Part shown: positions 13,786-21,163 of the stretch, piece by piece
Layout: each line of letters starts with the position of its first letter
How positions within the stretch are numbered: the first letter of the stretch is position 1
From: Competibacteraceae bacterium UBA6584
GTDB lineage: Bacteria; Pseudomonadota; Gammaproteobacteria; Competibacterales; Competibacteraceae
Direction of reading: 5' to 3'
Length of the DNA stretch: 21,163 nucleotides
Assembly: GCA_002433805.1 (NCBI GenBank)
Contig: DJIW01000142.1
Location: 1-21,163 of the forward strand
Program-made: the position numbers and the translations under genes
The notes under the pieces: generated by a model
What the model saw: the letters and a program-made list of their open reading frames with translations, nothing else
The model's database searches: none
Told to the model about the DNA's origin: nothing

Positions 13786-15681
13786 ATGACTACCCATGAA
13801 GAATTTCATCGCCATTCCATCGAAGATCCCGAAGGTTTTTGGGGCGCGGAGGCCAAACGGATTCATTGGCACAAACCGCCCCAAAAAATCCTCGACTATT
13901 CCAAACCACCGTTTGTAAAGTGGTTTGTCGGCGGTGAAACCAATCTTTGCTACAACGCGGTCGACCGGCATCTGAAGGATCGACCCGATCAGCCGGCGCT
14001 GGTTTACATCTCCACCGAAGTCAACGAAACCAAGATTTTCACCTACCGGGAACTCTACCAGGAGGTGAACCGCTTCGCGGCCGTGCTCCAAGAGTTGGGC
14101 GTGAAAAAGGGCGACCGGGTCATCGTCTACATGCCGATGATCGCCGAGGCCACCATCGCCATGCTGGCGTGCGTCCGGCTGGGGGCGATTCACTCGGTGG
14201 TGTTCGGCGGCTTCGCGTCCGCCAATCTGGCGGTGCGCATCGACGACGCCAAGCCCAAGCTGATGATCACCTCCGATGCGGGCATGCGGGGCGGCAAGCC
14301 GGTGCCTTACAAGCATTTGGTGGATGAATCCATCCGCCTGTCCAAGTTCCCGCCGGAGAAAGTGCTGCTCTGCAACCGGGGTCTGGACAAGGGCATGAAG
14401 CTGGTCGAGGGCCGCGATGTGGATTACGCCACCCTTCGCGCCAAGCACATGGACGCCGAAGTGCCGGTGGTCTGGCTGGAATCCAACGAGCCGAGCTACA
14501 TCCTTTATACCTCTGGCACCACCGGCATTCCCAAGGGCGTGCAGCGCGATACCGGCGGTTACACCGTGGCGCTGGCCGCCACCATGGAGCATCTGTATTG
14601 TTGCTATCCCGGCGAGGCGATGTTCGCCACCTCCGACATCGGCTGGGTGGTCGGCCATTCCTACATCGTCTACGCGCCGCTGATCGTCGGCGTGACCACG
14701 ATCATGTACGAAGGACTGCCCACCAACCCCGATCCGGGCATCTGGTGGAAGATCGTGCAGGATTACAAGGTCACCTCCATGTTCTCCTCGCCGACCGCCG
14801 TGCGGGTGCTGAAGTCGCAAGATCCCAAGTACATGAAGATGTACGATCTGTCGACCTTGCGCTATCTGTTCCTGGCCGGCGAACCGCTGGACGAGCCGAC
14901 CTCGCGCTGGATCAACGACGGCTTGGCCCGCCCGGTGCTGGATCACTACTGGCAGACCGAAACCGGCTGGCCGATGCTGACCTATCTGCCCGGCGTGGAA
15001 CTCAAGCCCAACCGCTTCGGCTCGCCCGGCCTGCCCAACTTCGGCTACAACATCAAAGTCATCAGCGAAGGCACCGGCGAGGAAGTGGGCGCTGGCGAAA
15101 AGGGCGTGCTGGTGGTGGTGCCGCCGCTGCCGCCGGGCAACCTGTCCACGGTGTGGGGCGACGACGAGCGTTTCGTCAAGAGCTACTTCACCGCCTTCAA
15201 GGAAATGGTGTACAGCTCGTTTGACTGGGCGGTGCGCGACGAGGACGGCTACTTCTTCATCATGGGCCGCACCGATGACGTGATCAACGTCGCCGGCCAC
15301 CGTTTGGGCACCCGCGAAATCGAGGAAGCCATTCAAAACCACTCGGCTATCGCCGAAGTCGCGGTCATCGGCGTGGCCGATAAGCTCAAGGGTCAAGTAC
15401 CGGTCGGCTTCGCCCGGTTGAAAGACCCGAGCCAGTTGAGCGCGGAAGGCGCGGCCGAGAAGCTGGAGAAGGAGGTTATCGGCAAGGTGCAGGAGATTTT
15501 GGGCGCGGTGGCCAAGCCGCACCGGGTCCATTTCGTGACCGCGCTGCCGAAGACCCGCTCGGGCAAGCTGCTGCGTCGTTCGATCCAAGCGTTGGCCGAA
15601 GGCCGCGATCCGGGCGATCTGTCCACCTTGGACGATCCGAACTCGCTGGAAGAAGTCAAGCGGGCGGTCGGACAAAAATAA
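13786..15681 (+). CDS. prpE: Propionate-CoA ligase (PrpE-like, AMP-forming)
   Basis: A 631-residue adenylate-forming enzyme that would activate propionate (possibly acetate) to its CoA thioester. The AMP-binding loop is YTSGTTGIPKG (241-251), the hinge/A8 region has MGRTDDVINVAGHRLGTREIEE, and the acetylatable catalytic lysine is K594 in PKTRSGK. The tail EGRDPGDLSTLDDP matches PrpE better than Acs, which has a different A8 sequence (GRVDDVLNVSG type). GGAGG lies six bases before the ATG. It follows mdh by 126 bases with a hairpin between and ends at a strong terminator. No methylcitrate genes are in view, so propionyl-CoA may instead go to methylmalonyl-CoA or storage polymer; that is inference. 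Confidence 0.93.
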   Translation: MTTHEEFHRHSIEDPEGFWGAEAKRIHWHKPPQKILDYSKPPFVKWFVGGETNLCYNAVDRHLKDRPDQPALVYISTEVNETKIFTYRELYQEVNRFAAVLQELGVKKGDRVIVYMPMIAEATIAMLACVRLGAIHSVVFGGFASANLAVRIDDAKPKLMITSDAGMRGGKPVPYKHLVDESIRLSKFPPEKVLLCNRGLDKGMKLVEGRDVDYATLRAKHMDAEVPVVWLESNEPSYILYTSGTTGIPKGVQRDTGGYTVALAATMEHLYCCYPGEAMFATSDIGWVVGHSYIVYAPLIVGVTTIMYEGLPTNPDPGIWWKIVQDYKVTSMFSSPTAVRVLKSQDPKYMKMYDLSTLRYLFLAGEPLDEPTSRWINDGLARPVLDHYWQTETGWPMLTYLPGVELKPNRFGSPGLPNFGYNIKVISEGTGEEVGAGEKGVLVVVPPLPPGNLSTVWGDDERFVKSYFTAFKEMVYSSFDWAVRDEDGYFFIMGRTDDVINVAGHRLGTREIEEAIQNHSAIAEVAVIGVADKLKGQVPVGFARLKDPSQLSAEGAAEKLEKEVIGKVQEILGAVAKPHRVHFVTALPKTRSGKLLRRSIQALAEGRDPGDLSTLDDPNSLEEVKRAVGQK

Positions 15682-15750
15682 GCCCAGCCATCGTCGTCCG
15701 TTGGCGGTCATTGGCCGCGAGCGGGCGGCAAGCGATCCGCTGGTTGCACG

Positions 15751-15783
15751 ATCCCTTCCCCCATCCGAGGAAGGGATTTTTTT
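15751..15783 (+). terminator. Rho-independent terminator of prpE
   Basis: A 9-bp stem, ATCCCTTCC (15751-15759) and GGAAGGGAT (15769-15777), with a nine-base loop, followed directly by a run of seven T (15777-15783). It lies about 70 bases after the prpE stop. Confidence 0.88.
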
Positions 15784-15796
15784 AAGCGGATGATCA

Positions 15797-15829
15797 AAAA
15801 ACCTCCTTCCCACCGGGAAGGAGGTTTTT
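15797..15829. terminator. Bidirectional terminator between convergent genes
   Basis: A 15-bp perfect stem (15797-15811 with 15815-15829) and a three-base loop. The GC core CCTCCTTCCC/GGGAAGGAGG is flanked by A5 on the left and T5 on the right, so it works from both sides. It lies about 50 bases past the stop of the minus-strand acyl-CoA synthetase and is the natural end of that unit, as well as a back-up for prpE. Confidence 0.9.
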
Positions 15830-15879
15830 CTTTGGGAAAGTATCTTTTCCCGATGGAATCAGGAAGACTCGGTTGCTGT

Positions 15880-17523
15880 TTAAAGCGCCTTGGCCCGCTC
15901 GCGCAGCACGAACTTCTGCATCTTGCCGGTCGAGGTCTTGGGCAGCGGCCCGAATACCACGGTCTTCGGCACCTTGAAACGGGCCAGCTGCGTGCGGCAA
16001 AACTCGATGATTTCTCCCTCGGTGGTGCTTTCCTTGCCGGGTTGAAGGGTGACGAAGGCGCAGGGGGTTTCGCCCCATTTCTCGTCGGGTCGCGCCACCA
16101 CCGCCACCTCCAACACCGCCGGATGCCGGTACAGCACATCCTCGACCTCGATAGTCGAGATATTCTCGCCGCCGGAAATGATGATGTCCTTGGAGCGGTC
16201 CTTGATATCGATGTAGCCGTTTTCGTGCCAGACCGCCAAGTCGCCGCTGTGGAACCAGCCGCCTTCAAATGATTCTTCGCTGGCGCTGGGATTCTTGAGA
16301 TAACCCTTCATCACGTTGTTGCCGCGCATGAAGATTTCGCCGATGCTCTTGCCGTCCTTCGGCATCGGTTCCAGGGTTTGCGGATGGGCGACCATCAGCC
16401 CTTCCAGCATCGGATAGCGCACGCCTTGGCGCGATTTCAGCACCGCCCGTTCTTCGAGCGGCTTTTCATTCCATTCATCGTGCCAGGCGCACACCACCGC
16501 CGGCCCGTAGGTTTCGGTCAAGCCGTAGACGTGGGTGACCTCGAAATTCATCCGCTCCATGCCTTCGATCACGGCGGCGGGCGGGGCCGCGCCGGCGGTC
16601 ATCACCTTGACCCGATGCGAGATGCCGGCTTTCATCTCATCCGGCGCGTTCTTGAGCGTGTTCAGCACGATCGGCGCGCCGCAGAAATGGTTGACTTTCT
16701 CTTTCTTGATCAGATCGAACACCAGGTCGGCGCGGACTTGACGGAGGCAAACGTTGGTGCCCACGGTGGCGGCGATGGTCCAGGGGAAGCACCAGCCGTT
16801 GCAGTGGAACATCGGCAAGGTCCATAAATAGACGGGGTGCAGGCCCATGTTCCAAACCATGGCGTTGCACACCGCGTTCAGATACGCGCCGCGATGGTGG
16901 TAGACCACGCCCTTAGGGTTGCCGGTGGTGCCGGAGGTGTAGTTGAGCGAGATCGCCTGCCACTCGTCGGCGGGGTTTTGCCAGGCGAACTCGGGATCGC
17001 CCTCGGCCAATAGCGCCTCGTAATCCAGTTGGCCGAGCTTTTGGCCGCCGCTGTACTGCGGGTCGTCGACATCGATCACCAGCGGGCGTTTGCCCGCTTC
17101 CATCAAATTCAGCGCCTTGCCGATGGTGTCGGAAAACTCGCGGTCGGTGAACAGGATTTTGGCCTCGCCGTGACCGAGCATGAACGCGATGGCTTCGGCG
17201 TCCAAGCGGATGTTCAAGGTATTGAGCACCGCGCCGTTCATCGGCACGCCGAAGTGTACTTCGAACATTTCGGGGATGTTCGGCAGCATCGCCGCGACCG
17301 TCTGACCCGCGCCGATGCCCCGCCGTTGCAGCGCCGAGGCCAACCGCCGACAGCGGGTGTAGGTTTCAGCCCAGGTGCGGCGGACCGGACCGTGGACCGT
17401 GGCGGTCTTGTGGGGATAAACGGCGGCGGCGCGTTCGATAAAGGTCAGCGGGGTCAGCGCCACGAAGTTGGCGGCGTTCTGGTCCAAATGCATGGCATAG
17501 GGATTGTGGCCGTTAGCGCTCAT
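15880..17523 (-). CDS. Acyl-CoA synthetase (AMP-forming, FadD/AAE1-like)
   Basis: A 547-residue adenylate-forming ligase. It has the AMP-binding loop YTSGTTGNPKG (195-205), the YGLTETYGP motif, a D-rich hinge in KDRSKDIIISGGENIS, and the catalytic lysine K534 in PKTSTGK. The pattern of TPLTFIERAAAVYPHKTA and NTLNIRLDAEAIAFML is that of a widespread short/medium-chain acyl-CoA synthetase group. The true acid could be a short- or medium-chain fatty acid and is not readable. The frame extends upstream to 17640, but the ATG at 17523 follows a GGAG and gives the family N-terminus, while the longer version would overlap the upstream gene. It lies 73 bases downstream of the hydratase-like gene on the same strand, probably one operon. 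Confidence 0.92.
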   Translation of the reverse strand: MSANGHNPYAMHLDQNAANFVALTPLTFIERAAAVYPHKTATVHGPVRRTWAETYTRCRRLASALQRRGIGAGQTVAAMLPNIPEMFEVHFGVPMNGAVLNTLNIRLDAEAIAFMLGHGEAKILFTDREFSDTIGKALNLMEAGKRPLVIDVDDPQYSGGQKLGQLDYEALLAEGDPEFAWQNPADEWQAISLNYTSGTTGNPKGVVYHHRGAYLNAVCNAMVWNMGLHPVYLWTLPMFHCNGWCFPWTIAATVGTNVCLRQVRADLVFDLIKKEKVNHFCGAPIVLNTLKNAPDEMKAGISHRVKVMTAGAAPPAAVIEGMERMNFEVTHVYGLTETYGPAVVCAWHDEWNEKPLEERAVLKSRQGVRYPMLEGLMVAHPQTLEPMPKDGKSIGEIFMRGNNVMKGYLKNPSASEESFEGGWFHSGDLAVWHENGYIDIKDRSKDIIISGGENISTIEVEDVLYRHPAVLEVAVVARPDEKWGETPCAFVTLQPGKESTTEGEIIEFCRTQLARFKVPKTVVFGPLPKTSTGKMQKFVLRERAKAL

Positions 17524-17570
17524 GATCGATTCTTCTCCGGTGGTCAGATTGGTTTGGTTATGGCGGACGC

Positions 17571-17590
17571 GGCGGTTGTCGGCGGTTGTC
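17571..17590. repeat. Tandem 10-base direct repeat
   Basis: Two perfect adjacent copies of GGCGGTTGTC in the 73-base gap between the hydratase-like gene and the acyl-CoA synthetase gene. It may be simple replication slippage; a regulatory role is not evident. Confidence 0.6.
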
Positions 17591-17596
17591 GGGCGA

Positions 17597-18394
17597 TCAG
17601 CAGCCTTTCCATTCCGGCTTGCGCTTGGCGATGAACGCATCGATGCCCTCGCGGGCGTCCTCGCTGTTCATGTTGCAAGCCATCGTCTCGCTCGCACAAG
17701 CATAGGCGGCTTCCAGGCCCATCTCCAATTGCTTGTAGAACAATTCCTTGCCCATGCTGATCGCCAGGGGCGATTTGGCGCAAATCGAATCGGCCAGCTT
17801 TCCGACGGCGGCGTCCAGCTGATCGAGCGGGGCGATCCGATTGATCAGCCCTTGTTGCAAGGCGGTGGGCGCGTCGATGAAATCGCCGGTCAACAGCACT
17901 TCCAAAGCCTGTTTGCGGCCCAGATTGCGGCTGAGCGCCACGCCGGGGGTCGAGCAAAACAGGCCGACGTTGATGCCGGAGGTCGCGAAGCGGGCGCTGT
18001 CGGAAGCCACGGCCAGATCGCAGGCGGCGACCAGTTGGCAACCGGCGGCGGTGGCGATGCCGTGCACCCGCGCGATGACCGGTTGCGGCAGCCGATTGAT
18101 GGTCAACATCACCCGCCCGCACTGAGCGAACAAGGCTTTGTGAAAGGTGGGATCGGTCTGGGCGCGCATCTCCTTGAGATCGTGACCGGCGCAAAACGCC
18201 GGGCCGCTGCCTGCGATCACCACCACGCGGACGGATTTATCGGCGGCCGCGGCATCCAGTTCCGCTTGCAGCGCGGCCAGCATGGCTTGCGACAAGGCAT
18301 TGTATTGCTTGGGTCGATTGAGCGTCAGCGTGGCGACGCCCGCTTCGGTCTGGCGTAATACCAAGGCTTCTTCGGAATGGACGGTCGTATTCAT
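17597..18394 (-). CDS. Enoyl-CoA hydratase/isomerase-family protein (ECHDC3-like)
   Basis: A 265-residue crotonase-fold protein. The oxyanion-hole regions FCAGHDLKEM (67-76) and GIATAAGCQL (112-121) bind acyl-CoA thioesters in this family. The two glutamates that catalyse hydration in classical enoyl-CoA hydratase (Glu144 and Glu164 of the rat enzyme) fall at Q120 and G140 here, so classical hydratase activity is unlikely. The stretch GINVGLFCSTPGVALSR is typical of the ECHDC3 branch. The gene precedes an acyl-CoA synthetase on the same strand, so a role in acyl-CoA handling is likely. The last residues before the stop, AKRKPEWKGC, are normal for the family. Confidence 0.9.
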   Translation of the reverse strand: MNTTVHSEEALVLRQTEAGVATLTLNRPKQYNALSQAMLAALQAELDAAAADKSVRVVVIAGSGPAFCAGHDLKEMRAQTDPTFHKALFAQCGRVMLTINRLPQPVIARVHGIATAAGCQLVAACDLAVASDSARFATSGINVGLFCSTPGVALSRNLGRKQALEVLLTGDFIDAPTALQQGLINRIAPLDQLDAAVGKLADSICAKSPLAISMGKELFYKQLEMGLEAAYACASETMACNMNSEDAREGIDAFIAKRKPEWKGC

Positions 18395-18449
18395 GGCGCG
18401 GTTTTCCTCTTGCTGCGTTAAACGGCTTGCTCGAAATTTGGCATGGCGA

Positions 18450-18477
18450 GGTATATGCTTCCACCGGCAGGTTTCAA
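18450..18477 (-). promoter_or_regulatory. Candidate sigma-70 promoter for the hydratase-like gene
   Basis: On the minus strand, TTGAAA (18477-18472) and TATACC (18455-18450) are 16 bases apart, matching 5/6 and 4/6 of the consensus elements. A start near 18443 would leave a leader of about 50 bases with a GAGG ribosome binding site 11 bases before the ATG. It lies in the divergent region shared with the histidine kinase gene. Confidence 0.4.
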
Positions 18478-18538
18478 GGCATTTTGGGTATCTCTACAGC
18501 GTAGCAACCCTCCGTCGGATTGAAGCAGCACCCGAACA

Positions 18539-19810
18539 ATGGCTTTTTTACAGGAACCTTATGGCGACGCGCCGCCGTTCTTGACCGACCGTCGCCGTAA
18601 CCCGCTTTTGCGCCAACGTCAGGAATTGTTGGTCGAGGTCAGCGTGTTGGCGCTGCGCGACAGCTTGTTGGACACGCTGCTGGAGCAGGCTGTCGCGGGG
18701 TTGCGCTGTTGCGGCGGCCAGCGCAGTTTACTGTTGCGGCGGCGGAAAGACGAATGTCCGGCCGTCTATTCGCGCGGTTGCTGGCAGGCCTTGCAACTCG
18801 GTCCCGACGGGCTTCGGACGTTGGGGAGCGCGCTGGCCGGAATGACCGACCGGCTCGATCTCAGCGGGCTGGATGAGGGCAAGACGGCCTCTGTCGACGT
18901 ACTGGCCTTGCCGGATGACAGCCTGCTGCTGTTGGTCCCGTTGCTGGTCGACGCCGACCGTCAATTGATCCTGGGCGTGTTCGTCACCCAGCTTCCCGAT
19001 GAAGACTATCACCGCTTTTTACTGGCTTTAAGCCGGGTGCTGGCGGCGGCCTTGGCCCGTCAGGAACAGGATCTCGCCCGCCGCGCCGAACTGGCCCACG
19101 CCGGGCGGTTGCTGCTGTTGGGCGAGATGACCTCCGGCCTCATCCACGAGTTGAACCAGCCCTTGGCCGCCATCGTCAATTACGCGCACGGCAGCCAACG
19201 GCAATTGGAAGTCGGGGCGCCGCCGCCGGCGATTTTGCGCGACCATCTGGAGAAGATCGCCCGGCAGGCCTGTCGGGCGAGCGAGTTGGTCAAGCGCCTG
19301 CGCCGGCTGATCCGCAAGGAAGCGAGCTGCTGTGTCGCGGTCGATTTGACGCGCTTGCTGGAGGGGGCGGTCGATCTGTGTGAAGCCGAAGCCGCCAAGC
19401 AGGGCGTCGGATTGAAACTGCGTCTGCCCGCCTCGGCGTTGCCCGAAGTGCGCGGCGATCCCATGCAGATCGAGCAGGTGTTGCTCAATCTGTTATACAA
19501 CGCGATCGAAGCGGGCCCGCATCCCGATCTTGAAAGCAGTATCGTGACCATCGAGGCGCAACCTCAGGGCGCGGATCGGGTGCTGGTCCGGGTTCGAGAC
19601 TGTGGACCCGGCTTGCCGGAGCCGGATGGCGAGCGGTTGTTTCAGAGTTTTCACACCACCAAGCCAGAGGGTTTGGGGTTGGGTTTGGCGATCAGCCGGT
19701 CGCTGGTGGAAAGCCAACAGGGGCGGTTGTGGGCTGAGAATAACCCTTGTTACGGCGCGACCTTCAATCTGGCGTTACCCGTCGCCAAGACGGGGGCCGG
19801 CGCGCCGTGA
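18539..19810 (+). CDS. Soluble sensor histidine kinase
   Basis: A 423-residue kinase without a membrane segment, so the sensing is cytoplasmic. The phosphoacceptor is H203 in HELNQPLAAI. The ATP-binding part has an N box LLYNAIEA (318-325), G1 DCGPGL (354-359), an F box around LFQSFHTT and G2 GLGLGLAIS. This resembles the FixL/DctB type. Residues 25-175 look like a GAF-type input domain with an unusual cluster of cysteines (C57, C58, C73, C81), and C264/C265 follow the H box. The signal is unknown. The ATG at 18539 lacks a clear ribosome binding site, so the start is tentative. Its TGA overlaps the GTG of the regulator gene. Confidence 0.92.
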   Translation: MAFLQEPYGDAPPFLTDRRRNPLLRQRQELLVEVSVLALRDSLLDTLLEQAVAGLRCCGGQRSLLLRRRKDECPAVYSRGCWQALQLGPDGLRTLGSALAGMTDRLDLSGLDEGKTASVDVLALPDDSLLLLVPLLVDADRQLILGVFVTQLPDEDYHRFLLALSRVLAAALARQEQDLARRAELAHAGRLLLLGEMTSGLIHELNQPLAAIVNYAHGSQRQLEVGAPPPAILRDHLEKIARQACRASELVKRLRRLIRKEASCCVAVDLTRLLEGAVDLCEAEAAKQGVGLKLRLPASALPEVRGDPMQIEQVLLNLLYNAIEAGPHPDLESSIVTIEAQPQGADRVLVRVRDCGPGLPEPDGERLFQSFHTTKPEGLGLGLAISRSLVESQQGRLWAENNPCYGATFNLALPVAKTGAGAP

Positions 19811-20484
19811 CCGCCCGCGAATCCTCGCTGGTTTACGTCGTGGACGACGATCCGGCGATCCGCGATTCGCTCCAACATCTCCTGGAATCGGTGGGATTGC
19901 GGGCGCTGGGTTTTGCCGATGTCGAAACCTTTCTGACCGCCTATCAACCGGATCGTCCGGGTTGTCTGCTGTTGGATATTCGCATTCCCGGTTGCAATAA
20001 TTTGACGTCCCAGCAACTGCTGCGCGAGCGCGATATCGACATTCCCGTCATTATCGTCACCGGTCACGGCGATGTGGCCATGGCGGTCACCGCGATGAAA
20101 CAAGGCGCGCTGGATTTCATCGAAAAACCGTTTAACGATCAAATGTTGCTGGACTGCGTTCACAATGCGCTGGCCGAAGATCGGGTGCGGCGGTGCACCC
20201 GCGCGCAACGCCAACAGTTGCTGGAACGGTTTGGGACGCTGACGCCGCGCGAGCAGGATGTGTTGCATCAGGTGGTGGAAGGGCTTTCCAACCGGGAAAT
20301 CGCTGATTTGTTGCATCTAAGCCGCAAGACCGTGGAAGTGCATCGCGCCAAGGTGATGCAAAAAATGCAGGCCGACACCCTGTCGCAACTGATCCGCATG
20401 GCGATGGCGCTCAATATTCTCAAGGTTTTTGACACCGGTTCCGGGGCCGCGACCAAAACGGCTTCCGCCGGCGGCGACGGTTGA
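19807..20484 (+). CDS. FixJ/NarL-type response regulator
   Basis: A 225-residue regulator. The receiver domain (about 8-122) has the acidic pocket VVDDDP, phosphoacceptor D57 in LLLDIRIPG, T85 and K107 (EKPF). A LuxR-type helix-turn-helix follows in LTPREQDVLHQVVEGLSNRE and LSRKTVEVHRAKVMQKM. The best start is the GTG at 19807, which overlaps the kinase TGA (GTGA); an in-frame ATG further upstream would read 20 odd residues out of kinase sequence. This kinase-regulator coupling indicates a cognate pair that presumably controls transcription. Targets are unknown, though the divergent acyl-CoA genes are the obvious candidates. The C-terminal tail of about 25 residues is Ala/Thr/Gly-rich and dispensable-looking. 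Confidence 0.95.
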   Translation: MTARESSLVYVVDDDPAIRDSLQHLLESVGLRALGFADVETFLTAYQPDRPGCLLLDIRIPGCNNLTSQQLLRERDIDIPVIIVTGHGDVAMAVTAMKQGALDFIEKPFNDQMLLDCVHNALAEDRVRRCTRAQRQQLLERFGTLTPREQDVLHQVVEGLSNREIADLLHLSRKTVEVHRAKVMQKMQADTLSQLIRMAMALNILKVFDTGSGAATKTASAGGDG

Positions 20485-20495
20485 GTCTAAATGCC

Positions 20496-21163
20496 ATGTG
20501 TTTGATTCTTTTCGCTTATCGATACCAGCCAAACTATCCCTTGCTCGTGGCGGCCAACCGCGACGAGTTTTACGAGCGCCCCACCGCGCCGGTTGCGATC
20601 TGGAACGATGCGCCGCAGGTCGCGGGCGGGCGCGATCTCCAGGCCGGCGGGACGTGGTTCGGTATCACCCGCACCGGCCGTTTCGCCGCGCTGACCAACT
20701 ACCGCGATCCCAGCCGCCTGATTCCGAACGCGCCTTCGCGGGGCCGGCTGACCAGCGATTACCTGCAAGGCGATGAGCCGGCGCGGCGTTATCTGGAACG
20801 GCTGAGCCGCCGGGCGGGCGATTACAACGGTTTCAATTTATTGGTGGGGGATTCCGAAGGCTTGTTCTATTACGCCAATTACTCAGGAAAACCCCGCGTG
20901 TTAGAGCCAGGCGTTTACGGTCTTAGCAACCACTTTTTGGATACGCCTTGGCCCAAAGTCCGACGGGGGGTTGAATCATTGCGTCAACTGCTAGCGCGTA
21001 AGGCCGACCCTGAACCGGATGATTTGCTAGCGCTGTTGACCGACCGCGCCATCGCGCCCGATGACGAATTGCCGAAAACCGGCATTCCGCTGGAATGGGA
21101 ACGTTGGCTATCGCCGCTGTTTATCACCGCGCCGGGATACGGCACCCGCGCGTCCTCCGTGCT
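20496..21163 (+). CDS. NRDE/TANGO2-family protein, 3' end missing
   Basis: The frame runs 222 codons from the ATG at 20496 off the right edge of the window. It begins MCLILFAY, so Cys2 becomes N-terminal after Met removal, as expected for a possible Ntn-hydrolase-like fold. The defining AANRDEFYERP motif is at about 20-30, followed by GGRDLQAGGTWFGI, YNGFNLLVGD, LSNHFLDTPWPK and GTRASSVL near the edge, all matching NRDE (TANGO2/DUF833) proteins. The biochemical function in bacteria is not settled; a haem or lipid-related role has been proposed for eukaryotic TANGO2. It starts 11 bases after the response regulator stop and may share its transcript. The ATG at 20491 is in another frame and hits a stop. 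Confidence 0.93.
   Translation, partial: MCLILFAYRYQPNYPLLVAANRDEFYERPTAPVAIWNDAPQVAGGRDLQAGGTWFGITRTGRFAALTNYRDPSRLIPNAPSRGRLTSDYLQGDEPARRYLERLSRRAGDYNGFNLLVGDSEGLFYYANYSGKPRVLEPGVYGLSNHFLDTPWPKVRRGVESLRQLLARKADPEPDDLLALLTDRAIAPDDELPKTGIPLEWERWLSPLFITAPGYGTRASSV

Noticed and set aside
13699..15813. A 704-codon open frame on the minus strand opposite prpE
   Set aside because: It is His/Gly/Arg-rich with no family likeness and lies antisense to a textbook PrpE with all motifs. It is a frame kept open by GC-rich codon use.
17524..17640. N-terminal extension of the acyl-CoA synthetase to 17640
   Set aside because: It would read into the upstream hydratase-like gene and adds 39 residues with no family match. 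The ATG at 17523 has a ribosome binding site.
18440..18465. Possible sigma-54 site (TTGGCAT) upstream of the kinase gene
   Set aside because: The GC of a -12 element is 15 bases from the GG instead of the required 10, so it does not fit the -24/-12 spacing.
18561..18584. ATG preceded by AGGAACC inside the start of the kinase gene, encoding seven residues
   Set aside because: It is out of frame with the kinase and stops at once. A leader peptide is possible but nothing else supports it.

Overview
The window is a GC-rich bacterial chromosome segment with tightly packed genes on both strands. Lipid A/Kdo genes, MlaA, a 51-residue L33 without zinc cysteines, and the order rpmB-rpmG ... mutM ... 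waaA all point to a gammaproteobacterium. A propionate/acyl-CoA-using lineage such as the Competibacter group would fit, but that placement is a guess from gene content. I saw no insertion sequence, prophage, CRISPR array, tRNA or rRNA.

Layout. 1-300: the 3' end of rpmB, then rpmG and a strong terminator. 308-2074 (minus): a PsiE-like membrane protein followed by a three-His-box fatty acid desaturase with a TTG start. 2163-6593 (plus): a tightly coupled run of GldA-like ATPase, GldF-like permease, GldG-like auxiliary protein, a short DUF4340-like protein and mutM. 6590-8029 (minus): a secreted protein of unknown function with a Pro/Ala-rich tail, whose stop codon overlaps that of mutM. 8354-10210 (plus): lipoprotein MlaA, a DUF2007 protein and an LpxL/HtrB-family acyltransferase. 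10159-12238 (minus): cysZ then waaA, with waaA running 52 bases into the acyltransferase gene. 12673-15681 (plus): mdh, after a long leader with a striking palindrome, and prpE. Two back-to-back terminators separate prpE from the convergent genes at 15880-18394 (minus), an enoyl-CoA hydratase-like protein and an acyl-CoA synthetase. 18539-20484 (plus): a cytoplasmic histidine kinase and a FixJ-type response regulator. 20496 to the end: an NRDE/TANGO2-family protein cut by the window edge.

How it fits together. The left half reads as the rpmB-rpmG-mutM-waaA neighbourhood known from E. coli, expanded by envelope and membrane-lipid functions: desaturation, an ABC-2 exporter, MlaA and lipid A acylation. 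The right half concerns acyl-CoA and C4 metabolism: malate dehydrogenase, propionate activation, and a second acyl-CoA synthetase with a crotonase-fold partner. The two-component system is divergent from that pair. No clearly new system is proven here. The items most worth a second look are the Cys-rich soluble kinase, the crotonase homologue lacking both catalytic glutamates, the unknown secreted protein, the waaA/acyltransferase overlap and the mdh leader.
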